A stretch of 64,000 nucleotides of DNA from Pseudomonas sp. FeN3W. Lineage in GTDB: Bacteria > Pseudomonadota > Gammaproteobacteria > Pseudomonadales > Pseudomonadaceae. A program made the translations under genes and the position numbers. The notes under the pieces are model-generated. The model made no database searches. It saw only the letters and a list, made by a program, of their open reading frames with translations, and was not told the DNA's origin. Below, piece after piece: positions 26,151 through 33,824 of this stretch (within the stretch, counting starts at the first letter, position 1; each line of letters begins with the position of its first letter). Where the stretch lies: the NCBI GenBank assembly GCA_030263805.2, contig CP136010.1, positions 558,001 to 622,000 on the forward strand. Direction: 5' to 3'.

Positions 26151-27566
26151 TCAGTTGGCCGCGGTCTTGCGGTCAGCCTCGAGCAGATAGCGCTCGCGCT
26201 GATAAGCCAGGTAGTACTTGTTGACGCTGTTGACGTACGCCACCACGCCCATGCCAACGGTTTCCATGGCGATACGCTCGACCTGAAAGAACCACTGATC
26301 TGGGTTCAGGCCGCGCCGACGGGCTTCGGCGCGCATGCTCTGCACCCGCTGCGGACCGAGGTTGTAGGCGGCGAGAATGAACGCCATGCGCTCACGCTCG
26401 TTCAGACGCGGACTGGCAAAAAAGTTGCGACGGATGTTCGCCAGATACTTCGCACTGGCCTGCACATTGTTGTCCAGCTGCTGGATGTTGCTGACACCCA
26501 TCGCACGCGCCGTGGCCGGGGTCACCTGCATCAGCCCGGTGGCACCGCCGGCACCCCGCGCTGCCGGATTCAAGGTGGACTCCTTGAACGCCAGCGCAGC
26601 GAGGTTCAGCCAGTCCAGCTCGATCTGCTCGGCATAGCGCTGCAGGGTCGGACGAACCTTCTCCAGACGCTGGCGGCCCACTCGGTCGAGTGGGTACTGG
26701 ACCTTGTACAGACGCCGGTAGACGCGCTCGAAGGCGGCATCCTGGTTGTCTGGCAGGTCGTAATCCTTGAGAAAGCGATCGGCGCTGGCGCGCAGCATGC
26801 TGGCGTCGTTACGCACGAACCAGTGCATGCTGGCCTTGTCGCCCAGACTCAGGTGCTGCTCGATGCGCAGCTTCGGCATGACCTTGGCCCAACGCTCGGC
26901 GATGGTCTGCTCGACGACGGTCGCCGGATAGACGCCGGCCTGCACCATCTCCAGCACATCTTCGACAGCCAGCGTGGGGTCGACCCACTCGGCGACAATG
27001 GGTGCCAGCTTACGCTCCATGAGTTGCTTGTTCAGCCGCGCCAGTGCCGGCCCTGCGGCGCTGCCCGGCGGCAAGGCAAGACTGCGCCCGGACAGCTGGT
27101 CCAGTCGCTGATAGCGCGGACCGCCCTGGCGGCCGACCAGCACCAATGACACGTCGCTGACTACCGGCCGGCTACGGCTGACGCCTTTCATGCCCGTCAG
27201 CGGCAGCAATTCGCCGGGCGCCACCAGATCGCCCTCGCCGCGCTGCAGCGCGCCAAGCAACTGATCCTTGGCCTTGGGAATGATTTTCAGGGTAATCGGC
27301 CGGGCGGATGCAGCATTGCGATTCAGGTACTGCGTGAAGGCCCGCAGCCGCGCGTACTCGACGCCAATCGCTTCGCCTTTCACCTCACCGGAGCTGTTCC
27401 GGCTCTGATTGACCAGCACGCGCAGTACGCCACTACGGCGAATTTCGGCCAGATCACGTACCTTGTCGTTCGCTTGCCAGGCTTCCGGGCCCGCCACACG
27501 CGCAGTCGCCACCGTTGGCACCAGAGCCAGCAGCAGGCAGAACATGAGTGGCAGCAATCGTGGCAT
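26151..27566 (-). CDS. Membrane-bound lytic transglycosylase, MltF-like
   Basis: 471 residues from the ATG at 27566 (MPRLLPLMFC), which gives a signal peptide; an ATG at 27623 would add 19 unlikely residues. A periplasmic solute-binding-like domain (about 45-280; VLRVLVNQSRNS) precedes a lytic transglycosylase domain with the catalytic Glu in FKESTLNPAARG and the motifs GLMQVTPATA and AAYNLGPQRV. This is the MltF layout, in which the N-terminal domain senses muropeptides. It is convergent with the foldase gene, 6 bases apart. Confidence 0.88.
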   Translation of the reverse strand: MPRLLPLMFCLLLALVPTVATARVAGPEAWQANDKVRDLAEIRRSGVLRVLVNQSRNSSGEVKGEAIGVEYARLRAFTQYLNRNAASARPITLKIIPKAKDQLLGALQRGEGDLVAPGELLPLTGMKGVSRSRPVVSDVSLVLVGRQGGPRYQRLDQLSGRSLALPPGSAAGPALARLNKQLMERKLAPIVAEWVDPTLAVEDVLEMVQAGVYPATVVEQTIAERWAKVMPKLRIEQHLSLGDKASMHWFVRNDASMLRASADRFLKDYDLPDNQDAAFERVYRRLYKVQYPLDRVGRQRLEKVRPTLQRYAEQIELDWLNLAALAFKESTLNPAARGAGGATGLMQVTPATARAMGVSNIQQLDNNVQASAKYLANIRRNFFASPRLNERERMAFILAAYNLGPQRVQSMRAEARRRGLNPDQWFFQVERIAMETVGMGVVAYVNSVNKYYLAYQRERYLLEADRKTAAN

Positions 27567-27735
27567 CGGGATGCACCGGTCTGTGGACGCAGAGAACGCT
27601 GGCGCGGTGCTCCCTGCCCGCAAAAGGTGGCAAAGGTTCTCACAGGTTGATTAATTCCGCCAGTTTACCCTCCAAACCGGTTTAGCTATAACGTTTATAT
27701 TATTGATTTATATAGTTTTTAATTTAGAGGTAGCC

Positions 27736-28542
27736 ATGCAGCTTATCGACATCGGGGTCAATCTGAGCCATCCGACATTCGCCTCCAGCGCCTCTGCGGT
27801 CGTCGAGCGCGCCAGAGCGGCCGGCGTCGTGCAGATGGTGCTTACCGGCACCAGCCTCGAAGAAAGCGAAGCTGCTCTCAAGCTCTGCCGCCAACTGGAC
27901 GACGCCCACCGGCATCTGTTCAGCACCGCGGGTGTGCATCCGCATGATGCGAGCCAGTGGACGACTGACAGCGCCAGCCAGTTACGCGGCCTGCTTGCGG
28001 AGCCCGAGGTACGTGCGGTCGGCGAATGCGGCCTGGACTTCAACCGCGACTTTTCACCACGACCGCTACAGGAACGCGCGCTGGAGGAGCAGTTGCAACT
28101 CGCCGTCGAACTGCAGTTGCCGGTCTTTCTGCACGAACGCGACGCCAGCGACCGGCTGCTAGCGATTCTGCGACCGTTCCGAGACCACCTCCCTGCAGCG
28201 GTGGTGCACTGTTTCACCGGTGAGAAACAGGCGCTGTACGGCTATCTCGACCTGGACCTGCATATCGGCATCACCGGTTGGATATGCGACGAGCGCCGCG
28301 GCTCCCATCTGCATCCGCTGGTCAAGGACATCCGCGCGGGTCGCCTGATGCTCGAAAGCGACGCGCCGTACCTGCTGCCGCGCACCCTGCGGCCGAAACC
28401 GAAGAGCGGCCAGAACGAACCGGCTTACCTGGTAGAAGTACTGCGCGAAGTCGCGCTTCATCGCGGCGAGAGTGAAACCTCGCTGGCGGCTCACACCACG
28501 CGCTGTGCGCGCGCGTTCTTCGGCCTGCCGGACCTCGACTGA
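27736..28542 (+). CDS. TatD-family metal-dependent hydrolase
   Basis: 268 residues from the ATG at 27736 (MQLIDIGVNLSH), preceded by AGAGG. TIM-barrel metal ligands are visible: GVHPHDA, VGECGLDFNRDF, FLHERDA, HCFTGE and LESDAPYLLPR. TatD proteins are Mg-dependent 3'-5' exonucleases acting on DNA and RNA. The start MQLIDIGVNLSHPTF suits the TatD branch better than YcfH. The upstream 70 bases are unusually AT-rich for this genome and probably hold the promoter. Confidence 0.87.
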   Translation: MQLIDIGVNLSHPTFASSASAVVERARAAGVVQMVLTGTSLEESEAALKLCRQLDDAHRHLFSTAGVHPHDASQWTTDSASQLRGLLAEPEVRAVGECGLDFNRDFSPRPLQERALEEQLQLAVELQLPVFLHERDASDRLLAILRPFRDHLPAAVVHCFTGEKQALYGYLDLDLHIGITGWICDERRGSHLHPLVKDIRAGRLMLESDAPYLLPRTLRPKPKSGQNEPAYLVEVLREVALHRGESETSLAAHTTRCARAFFGLPDLD

Positions 28543-28651
28543 GTCACAGAAATTTCTCAAGCTCTGCTTTACGCGGCCGTTAAGAGTTCAGCCGCGGTGC
28601 AAGCAAGCGTTCCACCACGTGCGGGCAACCTCCTATAGAAGAAGAGCAGTC

Positions 28652-30121
28652 ATGGCCATTTGGATTCGCGATCTGTCGCTCAAGTACAAGTTCTGGGCGC
28701 TGAACATGGTGACGTTCGTCATCGCGCTGCTGCTGGTGCTTTACGCCGTGCAGCTGGAGCAAAGCGCCCGTAGCGCCGACGCCGTCGCAGCAGCGCAGGC
28801 GCGTGCGTCGCTGCTGGCGAGTTGGCCGGCCGCCGCTGGGTTGCCGCAGGCTACGGACCTGGTCGTGTTTCCGGCAGGTCAGCGCGCCGCTGTCGAGGGT
28901 CAGGCCGTCGCCGAAAGCGGCTGGACCGCCCTCGCCCACGACCGCCTGTTCGCCAGCAATCCCGTGGTCGGCGCGCAACTGGTCTCCGCGCCGAATGGCC
29001 AGAAGCTGGCTGTGCTGGCCCGCGCGCCCAGCGCCGTTCAGGTACTGAGCCAGCACTTTTTCAGCTATGCCGTTGCGGTTGCCGTGCTGATGCTCGGAGT
29101 TCTCGGCGCATCGCAGCTGCTTATCCGTTTCCTGCTCAGCCACCTCAATACGCTCAAGGACGTGATGCTGCACGTCGAGCGCAGCGGCGACCTGCAGGCA
29201 CGGGTACCGTTGGACAGCCGTGACGAGGTCGGGCAGATGGCCAACGCGTTCAACGCCATGCAGGGCGGCTATCAACGCGTGGTCAGCACCGTCGCCCAGG
29301 CGGCCGCGCGCCTCGACGAGGGCGCCAGCCGCCTCGCCACGAGCATGAACGACGTGCACAAGGGCATGCGTGGTCAACAGGGTGAAACCGACCAGGCAGC
29401 CACGGCGATCAACGAGATGAGCGCCACGGTGCATCAGATTGCCGAGCATGCGCGCGAAACCCGCGATCAATCGCAGAACGCCGACCGCCTCGCTGGCGAC
29501 GGCCACCGGGTCGTCGGCCGGGTGGAAAAGTCCATCTCCAGCCTTTCCCAGGGCGTGCAGCAGACCGGCGAGATGATCGAGCAGCTTGCCGCAGACAGTC
29601 AGAAGATCAATGGCGTCGTCAACGTCATCCACAGCATCGCCGAACAGACCAACCTGCTGGCGCTCAACGCCGCCATCGAAGCAGCTCGCGCCGGTGAGCA
29701 GGGCCGTGGATTCGCCGTCGTCGCCGATGAGGTGCGCAACCTCGCCAAGCGTGTGCAGAGCTCCACCGACGAGATCACCCAGATGATCTCCGGTCTGCAG
29801 GCGATGACTCGCGATGCCGTGGAGTTCATGCAGGAGAGCTCGCTCAAGGCCGATGACTGCGTGCGCGAGGCGCATGAAGCGGCGCAGGCACTCGAAGCCA
29901 TCGCCGATGCGGTGGCGCAGATGCGCGAAAGCAATACCCAGATCGCCGTTGCCGCCGAGCAGCAGAGCCAGGTTGCCGAAGAGCTCAATCGCTCGGTTAC
30001 CGGCATCCGCGACGTCACGGAACGCACCGTGGAGCAGACCGTATACTCGGCCAGCACCAGTACCGAACTGGCAGCGCTGTCCACCGATCTGAGCCGAGCC
30101 ATCGGCCAGCTCAAGCTCTAG
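28652..30121 (+). CDS. Methyl-accepting chemotaxis protein
   Basis: 489 residues from the ATG at 28652 (MAIWIRDLSL), preceded by a purine-rich AGAAGAAGAG. Helix TM1 (about 14-32), a small periplasmic domain of about 100 residues, TM2 (about 130-160), a HAMP domain and the signalling hairpin with EQTNLLALNAAIEAARAGE and GFAVVADEVRNLA. It relays a periplasmic signal to CheA. The ligand is not predictable from so short a sensor domain. It is the last core gene before the guanidine region. Confidence 0.93.
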   Translation: MAIWIRDLSLKYKFWALNMVTFVIALLLVLYAVQLEQSARSADAVAAAQARASLLASWPAAAGLPQATDLVVFPAGQRAAVEGQAVAESGWTALAHDRLFASNPVVGAQLVSAPNGQKLAVLARAPSAVQVLSQHFFSYAVAVAVLMLGVLGASQLLIRFLLSHLNTLKDVMLHVERSGDLQARVPLDSRDEVGQMANAFNAMQGGYQRVVSTVAQAAARLDEGASRLATSMNDVHKGMRGQQGETDQAATAINEMSATVHQIAEHARETRDQSQNADRLAGDGHRVVGRVEKSISSLSQGVQQTGEMIEQLAADSQKINGVVNVIHSIAEQTNLLALNAAIEAARAGEQGRGFAVVADEVRNLAKRVQSSTDEITQMISGLQAMTRDAVEFMQESSLKADDCVREAHEAAQALEAIADAVAQMRESNTQIAVAAEQQSQVAEELNRSVTGIRDVTERTVEQTVYSASTSTELAALSTDLSRAIGQLKL

Positions 30122-30264
30122 GTTCCTGTCAATGCGGCGTTGCACTCGTGCAACGTCCTCCCGCGCTCGAAAAGCACGCACGGCCTCGAGCGCAGCCCCA
30201 AAACGGGGCAAATTCCAGTCACCACCCTTCCCCACAAGGCCTGCAGCGCGCGATTTCCGTGCAT
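30122..30264 (+). promoter_or_regulatory. Region upstream of the sigma-54 promoter
   Basis: 143 bases between the chemoreceptor and the promoter. The only structured element is the 16-base palindrome GTTGCACTCGTGCAAC near 30139-30154. It has the GCAC/GTGC half-sites of NtrC targets but a two-base spacer where NtrC sites have a longer one, so it may be a different operator or a weak terminator of the chemoreceptor gene. Confidence 0.3.
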
Positions 30265-30280
30265 TGGCACCGCTCTTGCT
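30265..30280 (+). promoter_or_regulatory. Sigma-54 (RpoN) promoter of the guanidine operon
   Basis: TGGCAC, five bases, TTGCT: a perfect -24/-12 match. The predicted start near 30291-30293 lies about 40 bases before the riboswitch. Sigma-54 control usually signals nitrogen limitation through NtrC, which suits a nitrogen-scavenging operon. Confidence 0.8.
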
Positions 30281-30330
30281 TTGCATAGCGAAGAAAGCTG
30301 CTGCACCTGCAAGACAATTTGAAATAGCCG

Positions 30331-30420
30331 ACTAGGGTTCCGACTCGCCAACGCGAGTGGCTGGTCCGAGAGTTGGCGACCTCCAGCGAGGTTACACGGC
30401 GGGATAAAAGCCCGGGAGAC
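30331..30420 (+). promoter_or_regulatory. Guanidine-I riboswitch (ykkC class), copy 1
   Basis: The conserved blocks of the guanidine-I aptamer occur in order: ACTAGGGTTCCG (30331-30342), CTGGTCCGAGAG (30361-30372) and ACACGGCGGGATAAAAGCCC followed by GGGAGA (ending 30419). The variable stem between the first two blocks is CTCGCC-AACG-CGAGTGG-like. No classical terminator with a T run follows. A CTCC segment (30438-30441) can pair with the GGAG before the short frame at 30472, so control of translation is possible. Free guanidine normally turns these elements on. Confidence 0.93.
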
Positions 30421-30471
30421 AGCGTGATTGCACGCAGCTCCTGCGCTATTCCCAACACTGGAGGGTTTGTC

Positions 30472-30600
30472 ATGTGCCCGCTCGAAACGGCTTCGCCGTT
30501 CTCCGCCCCGCCTTGCGCCAGGGTCTCTGCTGCACCCGATCCTCACAGTACTGCGCCTGTTGCCGCGACCTTCGCTCGGGGTATCTGCCCATGCGTCTGA
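30472..30600 (+). CDS. Possible 42-residue leader peptide overlapping the permease start
   Basis: ATG at 30472 preceded by GGAGGG at good spacing; 42 codons ending in a TGA that overlaps the permease start region by 10 bases. The predicted peptide is Pro-, Ala- and Cys-rich (MCPLETASPF at the start, GICPCV at the end) with no family similarity. This is where a periplasmic binding-protein gene would normally lie in such operons. It may be a translational coupling device or merely a remnant. Low confidence. Confidence 0.3.
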   Translation: MCPLETASPFSAPPCARVSAAPDPHSTAPVAATFARGICPCV

Positions 30601-31406
30601 TCAACCGCACCCCCGGACGCAGCGGCTGGTGGGCACTGGCGATTCTGCCCTTCGCCCTGTTGCTGGCGCTGTACCTGACCCACTCGGCCCAGCGCCTGGA
30701 ACTCAACCCCAACGACAAGCTGCTGCCCAGCTTCGCCCAGATGGGCGCGGCCATCGAACGCCTCGCCTTCACCCCGGACAAACGCTCCGGCGACTTCCTC
30801 TTCTGGCAGGACACCGCCTCCAGCCTCAAGCGCCTCGGCACCGGACTTGCCATCGCAGCAGTGGCCGGCCTGTGCCTCGGTATCGTTGCCGGCACCCTGC
30901 CGCTGTTCAGCGCGCCGCTTTCGCCGCTGCTGACCGTGCTGTCGATGGTGCCACCGCTGGCGATCCTGCCGATCCTCTTCATCGTCTTCGGCCTGGGCGA
31001 GCTGTCCAAGGTGATGCTGATCGTCATCGGCATAACACCAATCCTGGCCCGCGACCTGGAGCAGCGTGCTCGCGAGATTCCCCGCGAGCTGCTGATCAAG
31101 GCGCAGACCCTCGGTGCCAACACCTGGACGCTGATCCTGCGCCTGGTCTTGCCGCAGCTGATGCCGCGCCTGCTGATCAGCCTGCGCCTGGTGCTCGGTT
31201 CGGCCTGGCTGTTCCTCATCGCCGCCGAAGCCATCGCCTCCACCGATGGCCTGGGCTACCGCATCTTTCTCGTGCGCCGCTACATGGCGATGGACGTGAT
31301 CCTGCCTTATGTCGCCTGGATCACCCTGCTGGCCTGGCTCATGGACTACCTGCTGCGGCGCCTGACCCAGCTGCTGTTTCCCTGGTACGAAGGAGCCAAG
31401 GCATGA
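30591..31406 (+). CDS. ABC transporter permease of the guanidine operon (SsuC/TauC type)
   Basis: 271 residues from the ATG at 30591 (MRLINRTPGR). Six predicted helices and the BPD_transp_1 cytoplasmic loop EAA motif (IPRELLIKAQTLGANTWTLI) identify an inner-membrane import permease of the nitrate/sulfonate/taurine class. In related operons this transporter is called the urea carboxylase-region or putative urea transporter; with a guanidine riboswitch upstream the cargo is more likely guanidine or a guanidino compound. No binding-protein gene lies between the riboswitch and this gene. It overlaps the ATPase gene by four bases. Confidence 0.88.
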   Translation: MRLINRTPGRSGWWALAILPFALLLALYLTHSAQRLELNPNDKLLPSFAQMGAAIERLAFTPDKRSGDFLFWQDTASSLKRLGTGLAIAAVAGLCLGIVAGTLPLFSAPLSPLLTVLSMVPPLAILPILFIVFGLGELSKVMLIVIGITPILARDLEQRAREIPRELLIKAQTLGANTWTLILRLVLPQLMPRLLISLRLVLGSAWLFLIAAEAIASTDGLGYRIFLVRRYMAMDVILPYVAWITLLAWLMDYLLRRLTQLLFPWYEGAKA

Positions 31407-32287
31407 ACGAGAACAACGCGAAGGTGCCCGTGGCCGCACAGCCGAACCAATGCACAACGCAACCAGGGACTCGCATGGGCGGCGACCCCAGCTCCTTCAT
31501 TCAGGTGAACAACGTCTGGCGGCAGTATGGCGATCAGGTCGTGCTGGAGCGGCTTAACCTGAACATCGCCGAGGGCGAGTTCTGCACCCTGGTCGGTGCC
31601 TCCGGTTGCGGCAAATCCACCTTCCTGCGGCTGCTGCTCGGCCAGGAGGCGCCCAGCCGTGGCGAGATCCTGCTCGATGGGCAGCCGCTGGCCAACGAAC
31701 CGGATGCCAGCCGCGGTGTGGTCTTTCAGCGCTACTCGGTATTTCCGCACCTGACGGTGCTGGACAACGTCGCCCTCGGCCTGGAACTGCCGCGCGCGCC
31801 GCTGTTCGGCCGTCTGCTCGGACGCCGCAAGCGCGATGCCCGCGAGCAGGCCGCGCAGATGCTGCACAAGGTCGGCCTCGGCCATGCGCTGGGCAAGTAC
31901 CCGGCGCAGCTGTCCGGCGGCATGCAACAGCGCCTGGCCATCGCCCAGGCGCTGATCATGAAGCCCCGCGTGCTGTTGCTCGACGAGCCCTTCGGTGCGC
32001 TCGACCCGGGCATCCGCAAGGACATGCATGCCCTGCTGCTGGAGCTGTGGCGGGAAACCCGGCTGACGGTGTTCATGGTCACCCATGACCTGTCGGAAGG
32101 CTTCACCCTCGGCAGCCGCATCCTGGTCTTCGACAAGCCGCGCATCGATCCCCACGCCCCGGGTGCCTATGGCGCACGGGTGACCTACGACATTCCGCTG
32201 CATGAGGGCCGCCACGCGGCCGGTGCGGCCGCTCCCCTGCCGGCCACCCTCAGCGAGAAATTCCGAACTGCCTACCAAGGAGCCTGA
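31403..32287 (+). CDS. ABC transporter ATP-binding protein of the guanidine operon
   Basis: 294 residues from the ATG at 31403 overlapping the permease stop (ATGA); a later ATG at 31475 is possible. Walker A GASGCGKST, signature LSGGMQQRLAIAQA, Walker B VLLLDEPFGALD and the switch histidine in VTHDLSEG are intact. The insertion LFGRLLGRRKRDAREQ before the signature and the long C-terminal tail with PHAPGAYGARVTYD are features of the urea carboxylase-associated ATPase. It is followed by the first DUF1989-type gene with 1 base between. Confidence 0.9.
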   Translation: MNENNAKVPVAAQPNQCTTQPGTRMGGDPSSFIQVNNVWRQYGDQVVLERLNLNIAEGEFCTLVGASGCGKSTFLRLLLGQEAPSRGEILLDGQPLANEPDASRGVVFQRYSVFPHLTVLDNVALGLELPRAPLFGRLLGRRKRDAREQAAQMLHKVGLGHALGKYPAQLSGGMQQRLAIAQALIMKPRVLLLDEPFGALDPGIRKDMHALLLELWRETRLTVFMVTHDLSEGFTLGSRILVFDKPRIDPHAPGAYGARVTYDIPLHEGRHAAGAAAPLPATLSEKFRTAYQGA

Positions 32288-32288
32288 C

Positions 32289-33017
32289 ATGAGCGCTTCA
32301 CTCGCGATCCGCCCCACGCTGTACGAGGAAACCGTTCCCGGCGGCGGCCACACCTCCTTCGTCCTCAAGCGCGGCCAACTGCTGCGCCTGACCGACCTGG
32401 AAGGCGGTGCCAACGTCAGCCTGATGCTGCTCAATGCCCAGGAGAAGAGCGAACGGCTGAACCTGCCGGACACCCTCAAGTGCCAGCACACCGCCAAGCT
32501 CACCGCCGGGCATTGTTTGTACTCGGACATGGGCCGCGTGCTTGCCGCCATCACCGCCGACACCTGCGGCTGGCACGACAGCTTCGGCGGCGTGCTCAAC
32601 GCCAATGAAGTCGCCGAGAAGTACGGCATCGGCCGCTATCAGGAACTGCGCAACGGCTTCTTCCGCAACGGCACCGACAACCTCTTGGTGGAAATGGGCA
32701 AGTGGAACCTGAACCTGCAGGACCTGCTCATGGTGCTCAATCTGTTCAGCCGGGTGGACGTCACCGCCGACGGCACCTTTGCCTTTCACAGCGGCAATAG
32801 CGAACCTGGCGACTACATCGAGCTGTACGCGCCGATGGACACCCTGGTGATCCTCACCGCCTTGCAACACCCGCTGGACCCCAACCCCGTATACGCACCC
32901 AAGCCCGTGCAACTCAGCTGGCACAAGGTCGAGAGCGACGGCATCAGCGTGCTCTGCCGCACTTCGCGCCCGGAGAACGGACGCGGCTTCCACAACACCG
33001 AACGACTCTACATCTGA
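32289..33017 (+). CDS. Urea carboxylase-associated DUF1989 protein 1 (carboxyguanidine deiminase subunit)
   Basis: 242 residues from the ATG at 32289 (MSASLAIRPTLY), with AGGAG upstream. Belongs to the family once named urea amidolyase-associated proteins. Work on guanidine assimilation showed that the two paralogues together (CgdAB) form carboxyguanidine deiminase, converting carboxyguanidine to allophanate plus ammonium. The motif TADTCGWHDSFGG, with a Cys and a His suited to metal binding or catalysis, is shared with the next gene, and NLNLQDLLMVLNLFSRV is the second conserved block. I do not assign the A or B letter. Confidence 0.88.
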   Translation: MSASLAIRPTLYEETVPGGGHTSFVLKRGQLLRLTDLEGGANVSLMLLNAQEKSERLNLPDTLKCQHTAKLTAGHCLYSDMGRVLAAITADTCGWHDSFGGVLNANEVAEKYGIGRYQELRNGFFRNGTDNLLVEMGKWNLNLQDLLMVLNLFSRVDVTADGTFAFHSGNSEPGDYIELYAPMDTLVILTALQHPLDPNPVYAPKPVQLSWHKVESDGISVLCRTSRPENGRGFHNTERLYI

Positions 33018-33030
33018 GGAGGTTGCCGAC

Positions 33031-33666
33031 ATGACCCTCGTAGAAAGCAGCCTGCATCCGGAAACCGCCAGCTTCCGCCACCTGATTCCGGCCGGCGAGC
33101 CGTACCTGCTCGAAGTGAAGGCCGGGCAGACCCTGCGCCTGCTGGATGTCGAGGGCAATCAGGCCATCGACACGCTGTTCTTCAGCGCGAAGAACCCGCG
33201 CGAACGCTTCGACCCACAGCGCACCCTGCGCCGGCAGAACAAGGTCTACCTCACCGCCGGCACGGTGCTCTATTCCAACCTCGGCAACCCGTTGCTGACC
33301 ATCGTCGCCGACACCTGCGGCCGCCACGACACCCTCGGCGGCGCCTGCGCCCAGGAGAGCAACGTGGTGCGCTATGCCCTGGACAAACGCTACATGCATA
33401 GCTGTCGCGACAACTTCCTGCGCGCCAGCCTGCACGACGGCCGGCTGGAGAAGCGTGACATCGGCGCCAACATCAACTTTTTCATGAACGTGCCGGTGAC
33501 GCCCGAGGGCGGGCTGACCTTCGAAGACGGCCTTTCCGCACCGGGCAAGTACGTGGAGCTGCGCGCGGAGACAGACGTGATCGTGCTGATCTCCAACTGC
33601 CCGCAACTGAACAACCCCTGCAACGGCTGGAACCCGACGCCCGCCGAGGTGCTGGTGTGGGACTGA
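33031..33666 (+). CDS. Urea carboxylase-associated DUF1989 protein 2 (carboxyguanidine deiminase subunit)
   Basis: 211 residues, 13 bases after its paralogue, with GAGGAGG upstream. VADTCGRHDTLGGAC matches the DTCGxHD signature of the partner, and INFFMNVPVTPEGGLTF matches its second block. Both are expected in one heteromeric cytoplasmic enzyme acting between the carboxylase and allophanate hydrolase. A 158-base gap follows, with no recognised gene. Confidence 0.88.
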   Translation: MTLVESSLHPETASFRHLIPAGEPYLLEVKAGQTLRLLDVEGNQAIDTLFFSAKNPRERFDPQRTLRRQNKVYLTAGTVLYSNLGNPLLTIVADTCGRHDTLGGACAQESNVVRYALDKRYMHSCRDNFLRASLHDGRLEKRDIGANINFFMNVPVTPEGGLTFEDGLSAPGKYVELRAETDVIVLISNCPQLNNPCNGWNPTPAEVLVWD

Positions 33667-33824
33667 TGGCGCTGTTACGACGCCACCTGCTGCCGCTGCT
33701 GCAGGCGCGCGCCGGGCAGCGGCCCGAGCTGCCGACAGCGAAGCAACCCTCCCCAACCACGGACGGCCGTGGCGCAGATGAATAAAGGCGGGACGGCCCG
33801 CCAGCCCTTCGAGGGTTACTGAAC

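Noticed and set aside
30139..30154. GTTGCACTCGTGCAAC as an NtrC site for the sigma-54 promoter
   Set aside because: The GCAC and GTGC halves are separated by only two bases, unlike the longer spacing of NtrC sites; kept only as an unexplained palindrome.
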